From Chloroflexota bacterium (GTDB lineage: Bacteria > Chloroflexota > Anaerolineae > Aggregatilineales > J027): a stretch of DNA of 64,000 nucleotides. Below, piece after piece: positions 44,875-53,917 of the stretch. Both the position numbers and the translations under genes were made by a program. The first letter of the stretch is position 1; the number at the start of each line of letters is the position of its first letter. The DNA lies in the NCBI GenBank assembly GCA_013112715.1, contig JABFGB010000003.1, positions 62,001 through 126,000 of the forward strand. The letters run 5' to 3'. Below the pieces are notes generated by a model. That model ran no database searches, was not told where the DNA came from, and worked only from the letters and a program-made list of their open reading frames with translations.

Positions 44875-44925
44875 AGCAGCCCCAGACGAAAGTAACTCGA
44901 AAACGGGCTGCTGCTGCGCTATAAT
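44875..44925 (+). promoter_or_regulatory. Promoter overlapping a hairpin before the aminotransferase gene
   Basis: TCGAAA (44897-44902) and TATAAT (44920-44925) are spaced by 17 bases. CAGCAGCCC (44875-44883) and GGGCTGCTG (44905-44913) form a perfect 9-bp stem whose loop contains the -35 box. The ATG is 40 bases after the -10 box. Confidence 0.5.
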
Positions 44926-44964
44926 GTTCGTATATCCCCAATTTCAAGGAGTTTCTTTCAAAAT

Positions 44965-46332
44965 ATGAGCAGTCACTTTGAATATGTTGTTGGCCCAAAC
45001 GCCAAAGCCTATCTTGAGCGTGATGCTAAAGTCGTCTCGCCTTCGTATACCCGCGATTATCCCTTTGTGATGTCACATGGGCGTGGGGCCGAAGCTTGGG
45101 ACGTGGACGGGCGGCGTTTTTTGGATATGACGACGGGCGTCGCCGTTAATGCAACGGGCCATTCCCATCCAAAGGTCGTACAGGCCATCAAAGATCAGGC
45201 CGATAAATTCCTGCATATGGCGGGAACCGACTTTTACTATGCCTTGCAGGTCGAATTGGCTGAACGACTTGCCGCCATCGCCCCCTTCAAAGAAAACGCC
45301 CTCGTATTTTTTGCCAACAGCGGCACCGAAGCAGTCGAAGGTGCGTTGAAACTGGCGAAATATTACACGGGTCGCAGCCAAATCATCGGCTTTTTGGGCA
45401 GTTTTCATGGTCGCACCATGGGATCATTAAGTGTGACCTCTAGCAAGCCTATCCAACGGCGTGGCTATTTCCCCACCGTGCCCGGTGTGACACATGTACC
45501 TTATCCCAACGCCTATCGCCCCATGTTGGCAATGGACGGGTACAGTGATTATGGTGAACGCATCGTAGATTACATTGAACACACCTTATTTAACACCATT
45601 ATTCCGGCAGATGAAGTGGCAGCGGTCTTGGTTGAACCCATTCAAGGCGAGGGTGGTTATGTCGTCCCCACCCCCGGATTCTTCCCAGCCCTACGTGCTC
45701 TGTGCGATAAATATGGCATTTTGTTGATCGCCGATGAAGTACAGTCCGGCATCGGGCGCACCGGGAAATGGTGGGCCATCGAAAATTTTGGTATTGAGCC
45801 AGACATTGTTTCGAGTGCGAAGGGCATTGCCAGCGGGATGCCGCTTGGTGCGATTATCGCCCGCGAAAGCATCATGGGTGAGTGGGTTCCCGGCTCACAC
45901 GGCAATACTTTTGGCGGCAACCCACTCAGCTGTGCGGCGTCACTGGCAACCCTCGACCTCATCGAAGGACGCGGCGGTGAACCCAGCCTGATGAAGAATG
46001 CAGCGGAAATCGGTCAATATATGATGGATGCCCTTGAGGAAATGATGCCACGTCACCCCAGCATGGGTGTAGTGCGTGGGATTGGCATGATGTTTGGTGT
46101 GGAACTGATTTTGGATCAGCAGACCAAAGAACCGGCCAAGCAGTTGAAATTGGATGTGCTGAATCACGCCTTTAACAATGGCTTGTTGCTCTTGGGTTGT
46201 GGTCAAAGCACGATCCGGTTTATGCCTCCGCTGAACTTGGACAAGTCAACAGCGGATGAGGCGCTGCATTTGTTTGATACGAGCCTTTCTGAAGCCGAAG
46301 TTGCGCACGGTCTTGTACCATCGCACGCTTAA
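44965..46332 (+). CDS. Class-III aminotransferase, 4-aminobutyrate/acetylornithine type
   Basis: Class-III (omega) aminotransferases move amino groups from omega-amino acids to 2-oxoglutarate or pyruvate using PLP. The 455-residue protein shows 'FANSGTEAVEGALKLAKYYTGR' near 112-133, the Asp that contacts the PLP ring in LLIADEVQSGIGRTG, and the PLP lysine K286 in VSSAKGIASGMP. Length and blocks fit the 4-aminobutyrate/acetylornithine aminotransferase group best. Arginine-biosynthesis genes are not adjacent, so a catabolic role (GABA or similar) is more likely (inference). AAGGAG lies before the ATG. Confidence 0.9.
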   Translation: MSSHFEYVVGPNAKAYLERDAKVVSPSYTRDYPFVMSHGRGAEAWDVDGRRFLDMTTGVAVNATGHSHPKVVQAIKDQADKFLHMAGTDFYYALQVELAERLAAIAPFKENALVFFANSGTEAVEGALKLAKYYTGRSQIIGFLGSFHGRTMGSLSVTSSKPIQRRGYFPTVPGVTHVPYPNAYRPMLAMDGYSDYGERIVDYIEHTLFNTIIPADEVAAVLVEPIQGEGGYVVPTPGFFPALRALCDKYGILLIADEVQSGIGRTGKWWAIENFGIEPDIVSSAKGIASGMPLGAIIARESIMGEWVPGSHGNTFGGNPLSCAASLATLDLIEGRGGEPSLMKNAAEIGQYMMDALEEMMPRHPSMGVVRGIGMMFGVELILDQQTKEPAKQLKLDVLNHAFNNGLLLLGCGQSTIRFMPPLNLDKSTADEALHLFDTSLSEAEVAHGLVPSHA

Positions 46333-46388
46333 TCGGTTAAATTTGCTAACCACACTTCGGAAAACCCCCATAAACCGATAAAATGGAT

Positions 46389-46415
46389 GGGCAGGTCTAA
46401 TTTTTGGGCCTGCCC
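46389..46415 (+). terminator. Terminator between the aminotransferase and membrane-protein genes
   Basis: GGGCAGG (46389-46395) pairs with CCTGCCC (46409-46415). The loop, not the 3' flank, holds the T run (TTTTT at 46401-46405), so termination efficiency is uncertain. Confidence 0.45.
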
Positions 46416-46439
46416 TTGTCCTTGAATAGAGAAATTGAG

Positions 46440-47159
46440 ATGCAATACGAATCTAGTGACCAAGTAGATACCCGTGAGGTGGTTGGGCCAGAAAAGCCAC
46501 GTTTTTCAGCACTACCCTTGCCCATCCCGGCCACGCCTGCCGCTCCATTGCCGCAGGTTGCTCCCCCGCAAGCCCAACCCTTGCCAACTGCTATTCCGAC
46601 TCGGCCCGGTTGTGTGGCAGCGGCCTCGGCAGTATTGTTTTTTGTTGCGATGTCATCGGCCTGCCGTTTCAGCGTAGCTTTATCGGATGGGGACTTGTTT
46701 GGGGCTTTGGCAAGTTTTGCATCGAGCACGCTTTTGCTGTTGATAGCGGGGGGCCTATTTAGGATGTATCGCTGGGCGGTCAATTTGGTGCTGATTTATA
46801 GTGTAGTCCGGATTGGAGAAATGCTGGGTGCATTGTTGATTTGGTTCTCGCTCGTCAACCCTTATATGACCCATCCTGTTTCAAAAATAATCTTATTGGG
46901 GACAGGGCTAGTCCTAGCCTTGGGACTACTCATTCTGCCCGGTGTGGTATTTTGGTGGTTTTGGCGACGGCGGCGTGACTTTGGAGCGCATCCTATTGTT
47001 GAAAGTTGGGGACGGTCACTCTATGTTCTGGCGGCAGTTATTATGATTGCGGGTTCTGTTAGCGCCCTCATAGATACTAACAGCACCATGCCCGAAGAAC
47101 TTGAATCGGAACTCAAACAACTGCGTCAGATGGACGCCCAAATGTACGAGACATGGTAA
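46440..47159 (+). CDS. Four-helix integral membrane protein of unknown function
   Basis: The 239-residue protein starts with a cytoplasmic tail rich in Pro and Ala (about 15-60). Four membrane helices follow: about 58-75, 85-108 (SFASSTLLLLIAGGLF...), 115-170 (two close helices including 'LLGTGLVLALGLLILPGVVFWWFW'), and 193-213 (SLYVLAAVIMIAGSVSALI). It ends in a short acidic helix (EELESELKQLRQMDAQMY). I know of no matching family. It is convergent with the M23 gene, whose stop lies 3 bases past its own. Confidence 0.68.
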   Translation: MQYESSDQVDTREVVGPEKPRFSALPLPIPATPAAPLPQVAPPQAQPLPTAIPTRPGCVAAASAVLFFVAMSSACRFSVALSDGDLFGALASFASSTLLLLIAGGLFRMYRWAVNLVLIYSVVRIGEMLGALLIWFSLVNPYMTHPVSKIILLGTGLVLALGLLILPGVVFWWFWRRRRDFGAHPIVESWGRSLYVLAAVIMIAGSVSALIDTNSTMPEELESELKQLRQMDAQMYETW

Positions 47160-47162
47160 TGG

Positions 47163-49019
47163 TTAGCGGCGGGCGGGCCGATTATTCCGCACAAACTCCT
47201 GTGGGTTGCTGTAGTTGGCTAATAGACGATTGAGGTCGAGCCGGGGCCAATCAAAAGGGTCGGTCTCTAGGATATTGGTCTGGCTCAGATCGAAGTGTAA
47301 ATGATAGGGGAACGCACCCTCGGCATTCCCCACATTGGCGATTTGTTGGCCGCGCTGCACGCGATCCCCCACTCGCACCACAATTTGCTCCACATGGGCA
47401 TAACGTCCATACATCACTTTGCCATTCGTAATAAGAGGGTCGTGACGAATGACCACCACGTTGCCCCATCCGGTCAGGCGTCCAGCGAATGTGACCGTGC
47501 CCGATGCCGCCGCATAAACTGGGCTGTGTGCATCGGCATCCCAAAAGGGCTGGTTAAGATTTAAATCTGCCCCACTGTGATAAGCCTCGGCGGGCTGGCC
47601 CATAAAATAGCGCACGGCAAAACCCGTAGCATCAAACCAATTCCCCGGCCAGACCTGCGTATCCGCCCGTTCGGTGCTGGTGCCAATCGGGGCATCATAA
47701 CCATCGGCCAGATAGGGGCTAGAGGGACTCGTGCCGACAATTTCGCGCCAGCGCACCGCATCAAAGGCGATTTCTTGGTTCGACTCCCCCGTTAGGTCGT
47801 TCAAAAATATCACACCTGACCGCCCATCGTTCGCGTTGAGTTGATAGATGCCGAGCGGCACCCACAAATTACGATAGGCTGATTGATTCACATTGATCTG
47901 TAGCAAACTGGGCTGACCGACGGCCCCATAGAGCCGATAGCGGGCGCTGGCGGTGGTAGCATGACGGGCAGGCACAAACACCGAAATTTCGTACCAACCA
48001 CTGCGGGTAATGCCGGGTGTCCACAAGGCCCATGCTTGGGTTTGGGCGGCGGCAGTTGTTTTATAACGTACCTGCCAACCCCATGTGCCGGGGAAGGTCT
48101 GGAATACCTGACTCGGTGGCTGTCCGGTATAGGTGCCAAAGGTGAAGCGGGGGTCATTGTCGGGCGTGACGACGATTTCCTGCCCATAGGTGCCGCTACC
48201 GGGCGGTGGGGCGGTGGGGGGTGGGGGCGTCACCGGGCCGGGTTTCATTGGCTGATTGATGGACGGAAACTGGGATGCACCAATCACGCCGAATCGCCAC
48301 CAGCTTAGACCACTCGCTTTATATTGCTGGATGGCATAATTCCGGGCTTGCTGAATTTCGGCGGCAGGGGCGTTGCCTTGGAGGGCCGGGATAATTGGCA
48401 AACCGTAACTGCCCCAGACTTGATAGACCTCATCTATCACTTCTTGGACAGGTCGTTGGAACGAAGCCCAATAGGTTTGGGGGTGAACACTGTTGATAAA
48501 GGGTTTCCACTCATTGGGAAAGATACTGTTGTAATGGTGGCGACGGGGGTCCATGCTCATGCCGATGTGGAACTTGCCCCCTACGCCGCGTCGGATACGG
48601 GTCATATAGGGGCGGATGGCGGCACTGCCACCCTGCCAAAATCCGGCATAGGGTTCGATATCGAGTATCATGCTGCGAACGCCGGGGACTTGACAGGCTT
48701 GGATAATAAGATCGGTCTCGGCTTCGATATTGACACCTTTTGGCACACACCACGCATGAAATTCCATGCCGTTGGCCTCTAAAACCTGTACCCATCGCGC
48801 AATGGAGGCCGGCCCCGAAATCGCCATTGAAGGCTTGGTATCAAAGGTAGACATCCAATCGTCGCCATCGCTGGTTTTGACCCATACCTGCGTGACGTAG
48901 GGTGCCCACTGCTTAATTGTGCGTACTAGTTCCTCAATGGTGTTTTCAGCAACCGCCGCGCCGCGCCAATGCCAAAACGCCACCTTGCCATCAAAGGGCG
49001 TAATTTGTGCCACTGTCAC
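47163..49019 (-). CDS. M23 (LytM-like) peptidase with barrel-like N-terminus and golvesin-like domain
   Basis: The 618-residue protein has three parts. Residues 1 to about 245 look like a TIM-barrel of glycoside-hydrolase type, with acidic motif SMILDIEPYAGFW near 116-128. Residues about 275-432 are a golvesin-like beta module, flanked by Pro-rich linkers (PPPPTAPPPGSG). Residues about 470-600 are an M23 metallopeptidase: H and D in YHSGADLN, and HLHFD near the end. It should cleave peptidoglycan peptides or glycopeptides. The start is GTG and no signal peptide is visible, which is odd for an envelope enzyme. It is divergent from mtnP. Confidence 0.85.
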   Translation of the reverse strand: MTVAQITPFDGKVAFWHWRGAAVAENTIEELVRTIKQWAPYVTQVWVKTSDGDDWMSTFDTKPSMAISGPASIARWVQVLEANGMEFHAWCVPKGVNIEAETDLIIQACQVPGVRSMILDIEPYAGFWQGGSAAIRPYMTRIRRGVGGKFHIGMSMDPRRHHYNSIFPNEWKPFINSVHPQTYWASFQRPVQEVIDEVYQVWGSYGLPIIPALQGNAPAAEIQQARNYAIQQYKASGLSWWRFGVIGASQFPSINQPMKPGPVTPPPPTAPPPGSGTYGQEIVVTPDNDPRFTFGTYTGQPPSQVFQTFPGTWGWQVRYKTTAAAQTQAWALWTPGITRSGWYEISVFVPARHATTASARYRLYGAVGQPSLLQINVNQSAYRNLWVPLGIYQLNANDGRSGVIFLNDLTGESNQEIAFDAVRWREIVGTSPSSPYLADGYDAPIGTSTERADTQVWPGNWFDATGFAVRYFMGQPAEAYHSGADLNLNQPFWDADAHSPVYAAASGTVTFAGRLTGWGNVVVIRHDPLITNGKVMYGRYAHVEQIVVRVGDRVQRGQQIANVGNAEGAFPYHLHFDLSQTNILETDPFDWPRLDLNRLLANYSNPQEFVRNNRPARR

Positions 49020-49138
49020 TCTCTCCCATTGCAGATCAACCGAGAAGATTAAAAGGTGCTTTACCGTAACTCTATCGTCCCGCCTAGTAATGCTAAACCG
49101 AGTTGAGCGGAATTACAAATGGATTATAGACCAATTCG

Positions 49139-49167
49139 TTTACGCTCCATGTCCAATTTGCTATACT
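49139..49167 (+). promoter_or_regulatory. Putative promoter of mtnP
   Basis: TTTACG (49139-49144) and TATACT (49162-49167) are separated by 17 bases, leaving a leader of about 35 bases before the ATG at 49210. Confidence 0.5.
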
Positions 49168-49209
49168 GGGCGGGGTTTTAATCGTGCGGCAACTATTGAA
49201 GGCAAGACC

Positions 49210-50079
49210 ATGACAGAGCAATTCAGCATTGGCATCATTGGCGGCTCCGGCTTGTATCAGATGGCGGCGTTAAAAGAGGTGCAAGAGATTGAGCTAGAGA
49301 CGCCGTTTGGCAAACCGAGCGATCACTTGATTACCGGGACGTTAAGCGGACAGCGGGTGGTGTTTATCCCCCGGCATGGACGTGGGCATGTGCTGAATCC
49401 GAGCGAAGTGCCGTATCGTGCCAATATCTACGCCCTAAAATTAATGGGAGTCAAATATGTTGTGTCGGTGAGCGCGGTGGGGTCATTGCAAGAAAAATTC
49501 GCGCCGGGGCATGTGGTCATCCCCGATCAATTGGTGGATTTTACGAAAGGCAAACGGGAGACAACGTTTTTTGAAAAAGGTGTAGTGGCGCATGTCGGCG
49601 TGGCCGACCCGACTAGCCCCGAACTACGTGAACCCTTAGCCCAAGCGGTGATCGAAGCGGGCGGCACGGTGCATCGCGGCGGCAAACTCATCACGATTGA
49701 AGGGCCACGTTTTAGCACACGCGGCGAAAGTACCCTCTATCGCCAATGGGGGCTGGATATTATCGGCATGACGGCCTGCCCCGAAGCATTTTTGGCACGT
49801 GAGGCGGAGATGGCCTATGCGATTATGGCGCATGTCACGGATTATGATGTGTGGCGCGAGGGCGAAGAAGCGGTCACGGCGGCGTCCGTATTTGAAACGT
49901 TCCATCACAATTTGGAGATAGCCCAACAAGCATTGGTCAATTTGATGCCTAAGTTAGCGACGATTCAATCGGCGGAAGCGCATCATGCCTTGAAGGGGGC
50001 ACGGGCCACTGCTCCTAATCGGATTCCCGATGACTGGCAGCGCTATTTGTCACCCCTGCTGACGCATTTGCTCGATTAA
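49210..50079 (+). CDS. mtnP: S-methyl-5'-thioadenosine phosphorylase
   Basis: MtnP cleaves methylthioadenosine with phosphate to adenine and methylthioribose 1-phosphate, salvaging the by-product of polyamine synthesis. The 289-residue protein starts 'FSIGIIGGSGLYQM' (phosphate loop), then 'VFIPRHGRGHVLNPSEVPYRANIYALK' and 'IGMTACPEAFLAREAEM', the MTAP/PNP class-II pattern. The ATG at 49210 is chosen because the family begins just here; upstream codons read in frame to 48919 but overlap the divergent gene. An adenosine deaminase gene 3 kb away also serves purine salvage. A GC-rich stem follows at 50093-50114. Confidence 0.95.
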   Translation: MTEQFSIGIIGGSGLYQMAALKEVQEIELETPFGKPSDHLITGTLSGQRVVFIPRHGRGHVLNPSEVPYRANIYALKLMGVKYVVSVSAVGSLQEKFAPGHVVIPDQLVDFTKGKRETTFFEKGVVAHVGVADPTSPELREPLAQAVIEAGGTVHRGGKLITIEGPRFSTRGESTLYRQWGLDIIGMTACPEAFLAREAEMAYAIMAHVTDYDVWREGEEAVTAASVFETFHHNLEIAQQALVNLMPKLATIQSAEAHHALKGARATAPNRIPDDWQRYLSPLLTHLLD

Positions 50080-50092
50080 GCACACCCTATTG

Positions 50093-50114
50093 CCCCTCCC
50101 TTGTTGAGGAGGGG
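50093..50114 (+). terminator. Stem-loop after mtnP
   Basis: CCCCTCC (50093-50099) pairs with GGAGGGG (50108-50114), followed by ATTT. It separates mtnP from rodA. Confidence 0.5.
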
Positions 50115-50138
50115 ATTTCCCCTACGAGAATCCCCTTG

Positions 50139-51425
50139 ATGAAAGTCTATCAGACACGACGCATTCAAAGGCGTGAACGGGCACTGCTGGTCATCGCAGG
50201 GCTGTTTATCGGGCTGAATCAGGTCGGTCTTATCCTTGTGCAAAGTCGTAGTGCTACGGCCATTTGGCCTGTGCTGGTGTGGGTGGGATGCGCGATTGGG
50301 CTACATCGGACGGCAAATCGGCAACTGCCGCACCGTGACCCCCTGCTGCTGCCTGCCATATTGCTGTTGACGGGGTGGGGTCTGAATCTCATCCATCGCT
50401 TGCTGCCAGCTTTCGCAGATCGTCAGGCCTATTCGATGATATTCAGTGTGGCAGTGGTAATGGGCCTCATGTATTTACCCAATGACCTGCTGTGGTTGCG
50501 GCGCTATCGCTATACATGGCTAGTGATGGGTCTCATCTTGTTGGCCGCGACGATTTTGGCGGGGGTCAATCCAGCTTTTGTGGGGGGGCCGAAGTTGTGG
50601 CTAGGGGTGGCCGGGGTATTTTATCAGCCTTCGGAATTGGTCAAACTGCTGCTGACGGTATTTCTTGCCAGCTATCTCACCGACCATTGGGTGACGCTGC
50701 GGTATGATGTGTTTCGGATTGGGCGGGTACGGTTGCCGTCGCTAGGATTTTTGGCCCCAATGCTGCTCATGTGGGGCGTGTGTGTGGTGATTTTGGTGTG
50801 GCAGCGCGATTTGGGTACCGCCACCCTGTTTTTCGTAATCTTTATGCTCATGCTCTATCTTGCCAGCGGACAGTGGATTGTGTTGGCAAGTGCCGCGATC
50901 TTGTTCATGGGTGCGATGGTGGTGGCCTATGAGACCTTCGCGGTGGTGGCGCTGCGGGTTAACATCTGGCTTGACCCATTCGGCGGAAATGCACCGGACA
51001 ATGAATCTTTTCAGGTGGTGCAAAGCCTGATTGCGGTGGCGAGTGGGGGTGTGATTGGGGAGGGCATTGGGCAGGGCGTCCCGACCTTCATTCCAGTGGT
51101 ACATTCTGACCTTGTGTTTGCTGCACTTGCCGAAGAATGGGGTTTGGTTGGGGTGGTCGGTTTGGTCATCACCGTCTTGGTGATTGTATTGCGCGGTCTG
51201 CGGATCGCCATGAAGTCCCAACGTCGGCCCTTTGCGGCATTTTTGGCGGCGGGGTTGAGCATTATGATTGGCACACAGAGCCTCTTGATTATCGGGGGTT
51301 CGCTGCGTCTTGTGCCACTCACCGGGGTGACACTGCCTTTTGTAAGTTATGGAGGGTCGTCGCTGCTCACTTCATTTGTGGCTGGGGGGCTGCTGCTCAT
51401 TTTGAGCGAGGAGAGCGAGCCATGA
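50139..51425 (+). CDS. rodA: RodA/FtsW-family peptidoglycan glycosyltransferase
   Basis: SEDS proteins polymerise glycan strands from lipid II. The 428-residue protein has about ten membrane helices. It has SEDS blocks WLGVAGVFYQPSELVKLLL, 'VWQRDLGTATLFF', the extracellular loop 'NIWLDPFGGNAPDNESFQVVQSL' with the essential Asp region, 'VVHSDLVFAALAEEWGL' and the closing 'VPLTGVTLPFVSYGGSSLL'. It resembles actinobacterial RodA as much as FtsW, and I cannot separate the two by sequence alone. I take the ATG at 50139. Its TGA overlaps the next start by four bases (ATGA). Confidence 0.93.
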   Translation: MKVYQTRRIQRRERALLVIAGLFIGLNQVGLILVQSRSATAIWPVLVWVGCAIGLHRTANRQLPHRDPLLLPAILLLTGWGLNLIHRLLPAFADRQAYSMIFSVAVVMGLMYLPNDLLWLRRYRYTWLVMGLILLAATILAGVNPAFVGGPKLWLGVAGVFYQPSELVKLLLTVFLASYLTDHWVTLRYDVFRIGRVRLPSLGFLAPMLLMWGVCVVILVWQRDLGTATLFFVIFMLMLYLASGQWIVLASAAILFMGAMVVAYETFAVVALRVNIWLDPFGGNAPDNESFQVVQSLIAVASGGVIGEGIGQGVPTFIPVVHSDLVFAALAEEWGLVGVVGLVITVLVIVLRGLRIAMKSQRRPFAAFLAAGLSIMIGTQSLLIIGGSLRLVPLTGVTLPFVSYGGSSLLTSFVAGGLLLILSEESEP

Positions 51426-52891
51426 ACAATACCAACATGACTCGTGAACTGCGCCAACTGGCTCGTGGCATCCTCATCGCGTTTGGGGTAGTGCTGCTGG
51501 CGTCGATGTTTTATGGCGTGGTGCAATCAAAATCGCTCACCAGTCGAAGTGATAATCCGCGCCGGGTGATTGCCGAACAAACGCTCCAACGGGGCATGAT
51601 CGTAGATCGAAATGGGGTGGTATTAGCAACGAGCAGCCCCACGAACATTGGGGATCGTCTGCGCCGTATTTACCCCTATCCTGAGATGATCGGCGGGGTG
51701 GGATATTTTAGTTATACACATGGGGCAAGTGGACTGGAAGCGACGTTTGGCGATTTGCTGCGGGGGGAGTGGCAAGAATTTGGGGTGTGGGACGAATTGA
51801 CCCAAGACCTGCTGCATCAACAGCCGGATGGGGGGGATCTGCGAACCACACTCGATTTACGCATTCAGCAGGCCATTACCCAGAGTATCGGCAATCGGAA
51901 CGGGGCAGCGGTGGTCATTCATGTGCCGGATGGAGCAGTATTGGCGATGGTCAGCCAATATACGCTTGATCCCAATGCCCTTGATGAAAATTGGGATGAA
52001 TTTGCCCAGATTCAGCGCCAACGCCTAATCCATAATCGCGTGACGGAGGGATTGTATCGCCCCGGCAGCATTGTGGAGTTGGTGACGCTGATTGGGATGC
52101 TGGCGAACGGCGACTCGCTAGATCGGGTAGTCGAAAATGGCACACTGCCTGTTTCGGTAGGAGGGACAGAATTTCCAGCAAATGCTTTCGGCTGTGTGGA
52201 TGAACGAGCAGCAGCCTTTACAGATGATCCTTTGCTGAAAGAGGCATTGGCATGGGGATGCCCACAACCATTTGTACAGGCGTTTGGGGAAAGCCTCACC
52301 GCCGAAAGCTATGATGCTCTGCTGCGTCAACTTGGCCTGTTGGATAAACCCGAATTATATGATTTCCGCACAGTTGTGGGACGGTCTCCTGTGCTGCCGG
52401 ATGACGTATCAGCATGGACTCTGGAGGCATTGGGGCAGGGAAATCTTCGTGTGACCCCACTGCAATTGGCCCGATTGGTGGCGGCGATTGCGAATGATGG
52501 CAGTGCCCCGCCGCTGTATATTGCCGATGCGTATCGGATGGCAGGTGAACGTGAGTGGCAGGCGCTTGACCGTCCCTTGTTTGAAAAGGCCTTGATGCGG
52601 GATGAAATCGCCCAGCAACTGCGTGACGTGATGCGGTTTGCAGCGGAAAATTCGCTGTTGGTGAAGTTGGCGAATGATACCGAGTTGTCGTTACAGGGGT
52701 ATGTCTTGCATGGGCAGGTCGGGGTGTCTTATATCAATCAGCAGATGAATAGCTGGTTTCTGGGCTTTATGGATGCGCCGGATGGGTCGTCAGTAGTGGT
52801 GGTTGTCCTGATTGAAAATGCCGAATCCCCCGGTGAGGCGGCGGTTGTGGCAGGGGATGCTTTTCAGACAACGATAGCGACTCAACCGTGA
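51422..52891 (+). CDS. Class-B PBP-like protein lacking catalytic motifs (PbpA-like pseudo-transpeptidase)
   Basis: Class-B PBPs are the transpeptidase partners of SEDS proteins. The 489-residue protein has one N-terminal membrane helix (about 16-34), the linker block 'RGMIVDRNGVVLA' (57-69), and a C-terminal fold with 'LGQGNLRVTPLQLARLVAAIANDG' and 'SWFLGFMDAPDG'. The three active-site motifs are altered. SxxK is S216-I-V-E219 in the RPGSIVE segment, with Glu for the general base Lys. SxN is G279-C-P281. KTG is Q432-V-G434. It therefore should not acylate, and may act as an activator or scaffold for the RodA encoded just before it (4-base overlap). Frame and codon use look normal. Confidence 0.9.
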   Translation: MNNTNMTRELRQLARGILIAFGVVLLASMFYGVVQSKSLTSRSDNPRRVIAEQTLQRGMIVDRNGVVLATSSPTNIGDRLRRIYPYPEMIGGVGYFSYTHGASGLEATFGDLLRGEWQEFGVWDELTQDLLHQQPDGGDLRTTLDLRIQQAITQSIGNRNGAAVVIHVPDGAVLAMVSQYTLDPNALDENWDEFAQIQRQRLIHNRVTEGLYRPGSIVELVTLIGMLANGDSLDRVVENGTLPVSVGGTEFPANAFGCVDERAAAFTDDPLLKEALAWGCPQPFVQAFGESLTAESYDALLRQLGLLDKPELYDFRTVVGRSPVLPDDVSAWTLEALGQGNLRVTPLQLARLVAAIANDGSAPPLYIADAYRMAGEREWQALDRPLFEKALMRDEIAQQLRDVMRFAAENSLLVKLANDTELSLQGYVLHGQVGVSYINQQMNSWFLGFMDAPDGSSVVVVVLIENAESPGEAAVVAGDAFQTTIATQP

Positions 52892-52895
52892 ATAT

Positions 52896-53912
52896 TTACA
52901 GGTAGCGGGTCCGCAAATCGGCAAATTCGGCTTGATATGCGTTGGCTAATTGGGCCTTTTGGTCAGCGGGCAAAATGGTCACGCGCAAGGCATCCATCAC
53001 AAATTGCTCGATACGGGCGGCGTCGAAGCCAAAAGTATCGGCACAGCGCATGTATTCCTCGGTCAGGGTGGTGTTAAACATCGGCGGGTCGTCCGAGTTG
53101 ATGGTGACATATAACCCAGCTTCGATGAGTCGCGGCAGGGGATGATTTTCCAGCGTATCCACGACCTTTAAACAGACATTGCTGGTGGGGCAGACCTCCA
53201 ACGGAATTTGGCGCTGGCGCAGTTCTTCGACAAGCACCGGGTCTTCCAAACAGCGGACACCATGCCCCAACCGCACCGGGTTGGCAAATTTGAGGGCACT
53301 CCATATGCTTTCCGGCCCAACTGTTTCCCCGGCGTGGGGGATGCTGATGAGACCAGCGGCTTTGATTTTGGCATAGGCTTCGGGATATTTTTCGGGTGGG
53401 TTGTCCACCTCGGGGCCACCCAGCCCCAATGCGATCACCCCCTTGCCCATGCCGCTGATGGCCCAATCAGCGATTAGGTTTCCCACCTCGACCTCAGATT
53501 CGCGCGGAATATCCACAATGTAATTCATCGTAACACCCAACGCCGCCTCGCCCCACGCACGGGCACGATTAAGGGCGTCAAGTTGTTCATCAAAGGGAAG
53601 GTAACGCGGCGGGGTATAGGTCAGTTCGGTGTAACGGATATTTTGGGCTGCCTGCCCTTCCAAAAATTCGCGCCCAAGCAGTTCAATATCATCAGGCGAT
53701 TGGATACAGCGGCAGATGATCCCATAGATTTCGACAAAGTGCGGAAAATCGCGGAAGGTGTACCACTCCCGGATACCTTCCACTGTATCAGAGGGGAGTG
53801 GGATGTTATTGCGTTGAGCTAACTTCAGAAGGGTTTCGGGGCGGGTTGATCCCTGCAAATGCACATGGAGTTCAACCTTTGGCATGGCCCGAATAAAGTC
53901 GTGAAGGGTCAT
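52896..53912 (-). CDS. add: Adenosine deaminase
   Basis: Add converts adenosine (or close relatives such as methylthioadenosine) to inosine with a zinc-bound water. The 338-residue protein has the metal ligands in VELHVHLQGSTRPE (HxH at 16-18), the catalytic Glu region in SIPHAGETVGPES, a later 'RLGHGVRCLEDPVL' and 'INSDDPPMFNTTL' with the Asp ligand. All are intact. It is convergent with the PBP gene (4-base gap) and follows the CpXC gene by 5 bases, so they may share a transcript. Aminodeoxyfutalosine deaminases look similar, so the substrate is not fully certain. Confidence 0.9.
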   Translation of the reverse strand: MTLHDFIRAMPKVELHVHLQGSTRPETLLKLAQRNNIPLPSDTVEGIREWYTFRDFPHFVEIYGIICRCIQSPDDIELLGREFLEGQAAQNIRYTELTYTPPRYLPFDEQLDALNRARAWGEAALGVTMNYIVDIPRESEVEVGNLIADWAISGMGKGVIALGLGGPEVDNPPEKYPEAYAKIKAAGLISIPHAGETVGPESIWSALKFANPVRLGHGVRCLEDPVLVEELRQRQIPLEVCPTSNVCLKVVDTLENHPLPRLIEAGLYVTINSDDPPMFNTTLTEEYMRCADTFGFDAARIEQFVMDALRVTILPADQKAQLANAYQAEFADLRTRYL

Positions 53913-53917
53913 TTGGA

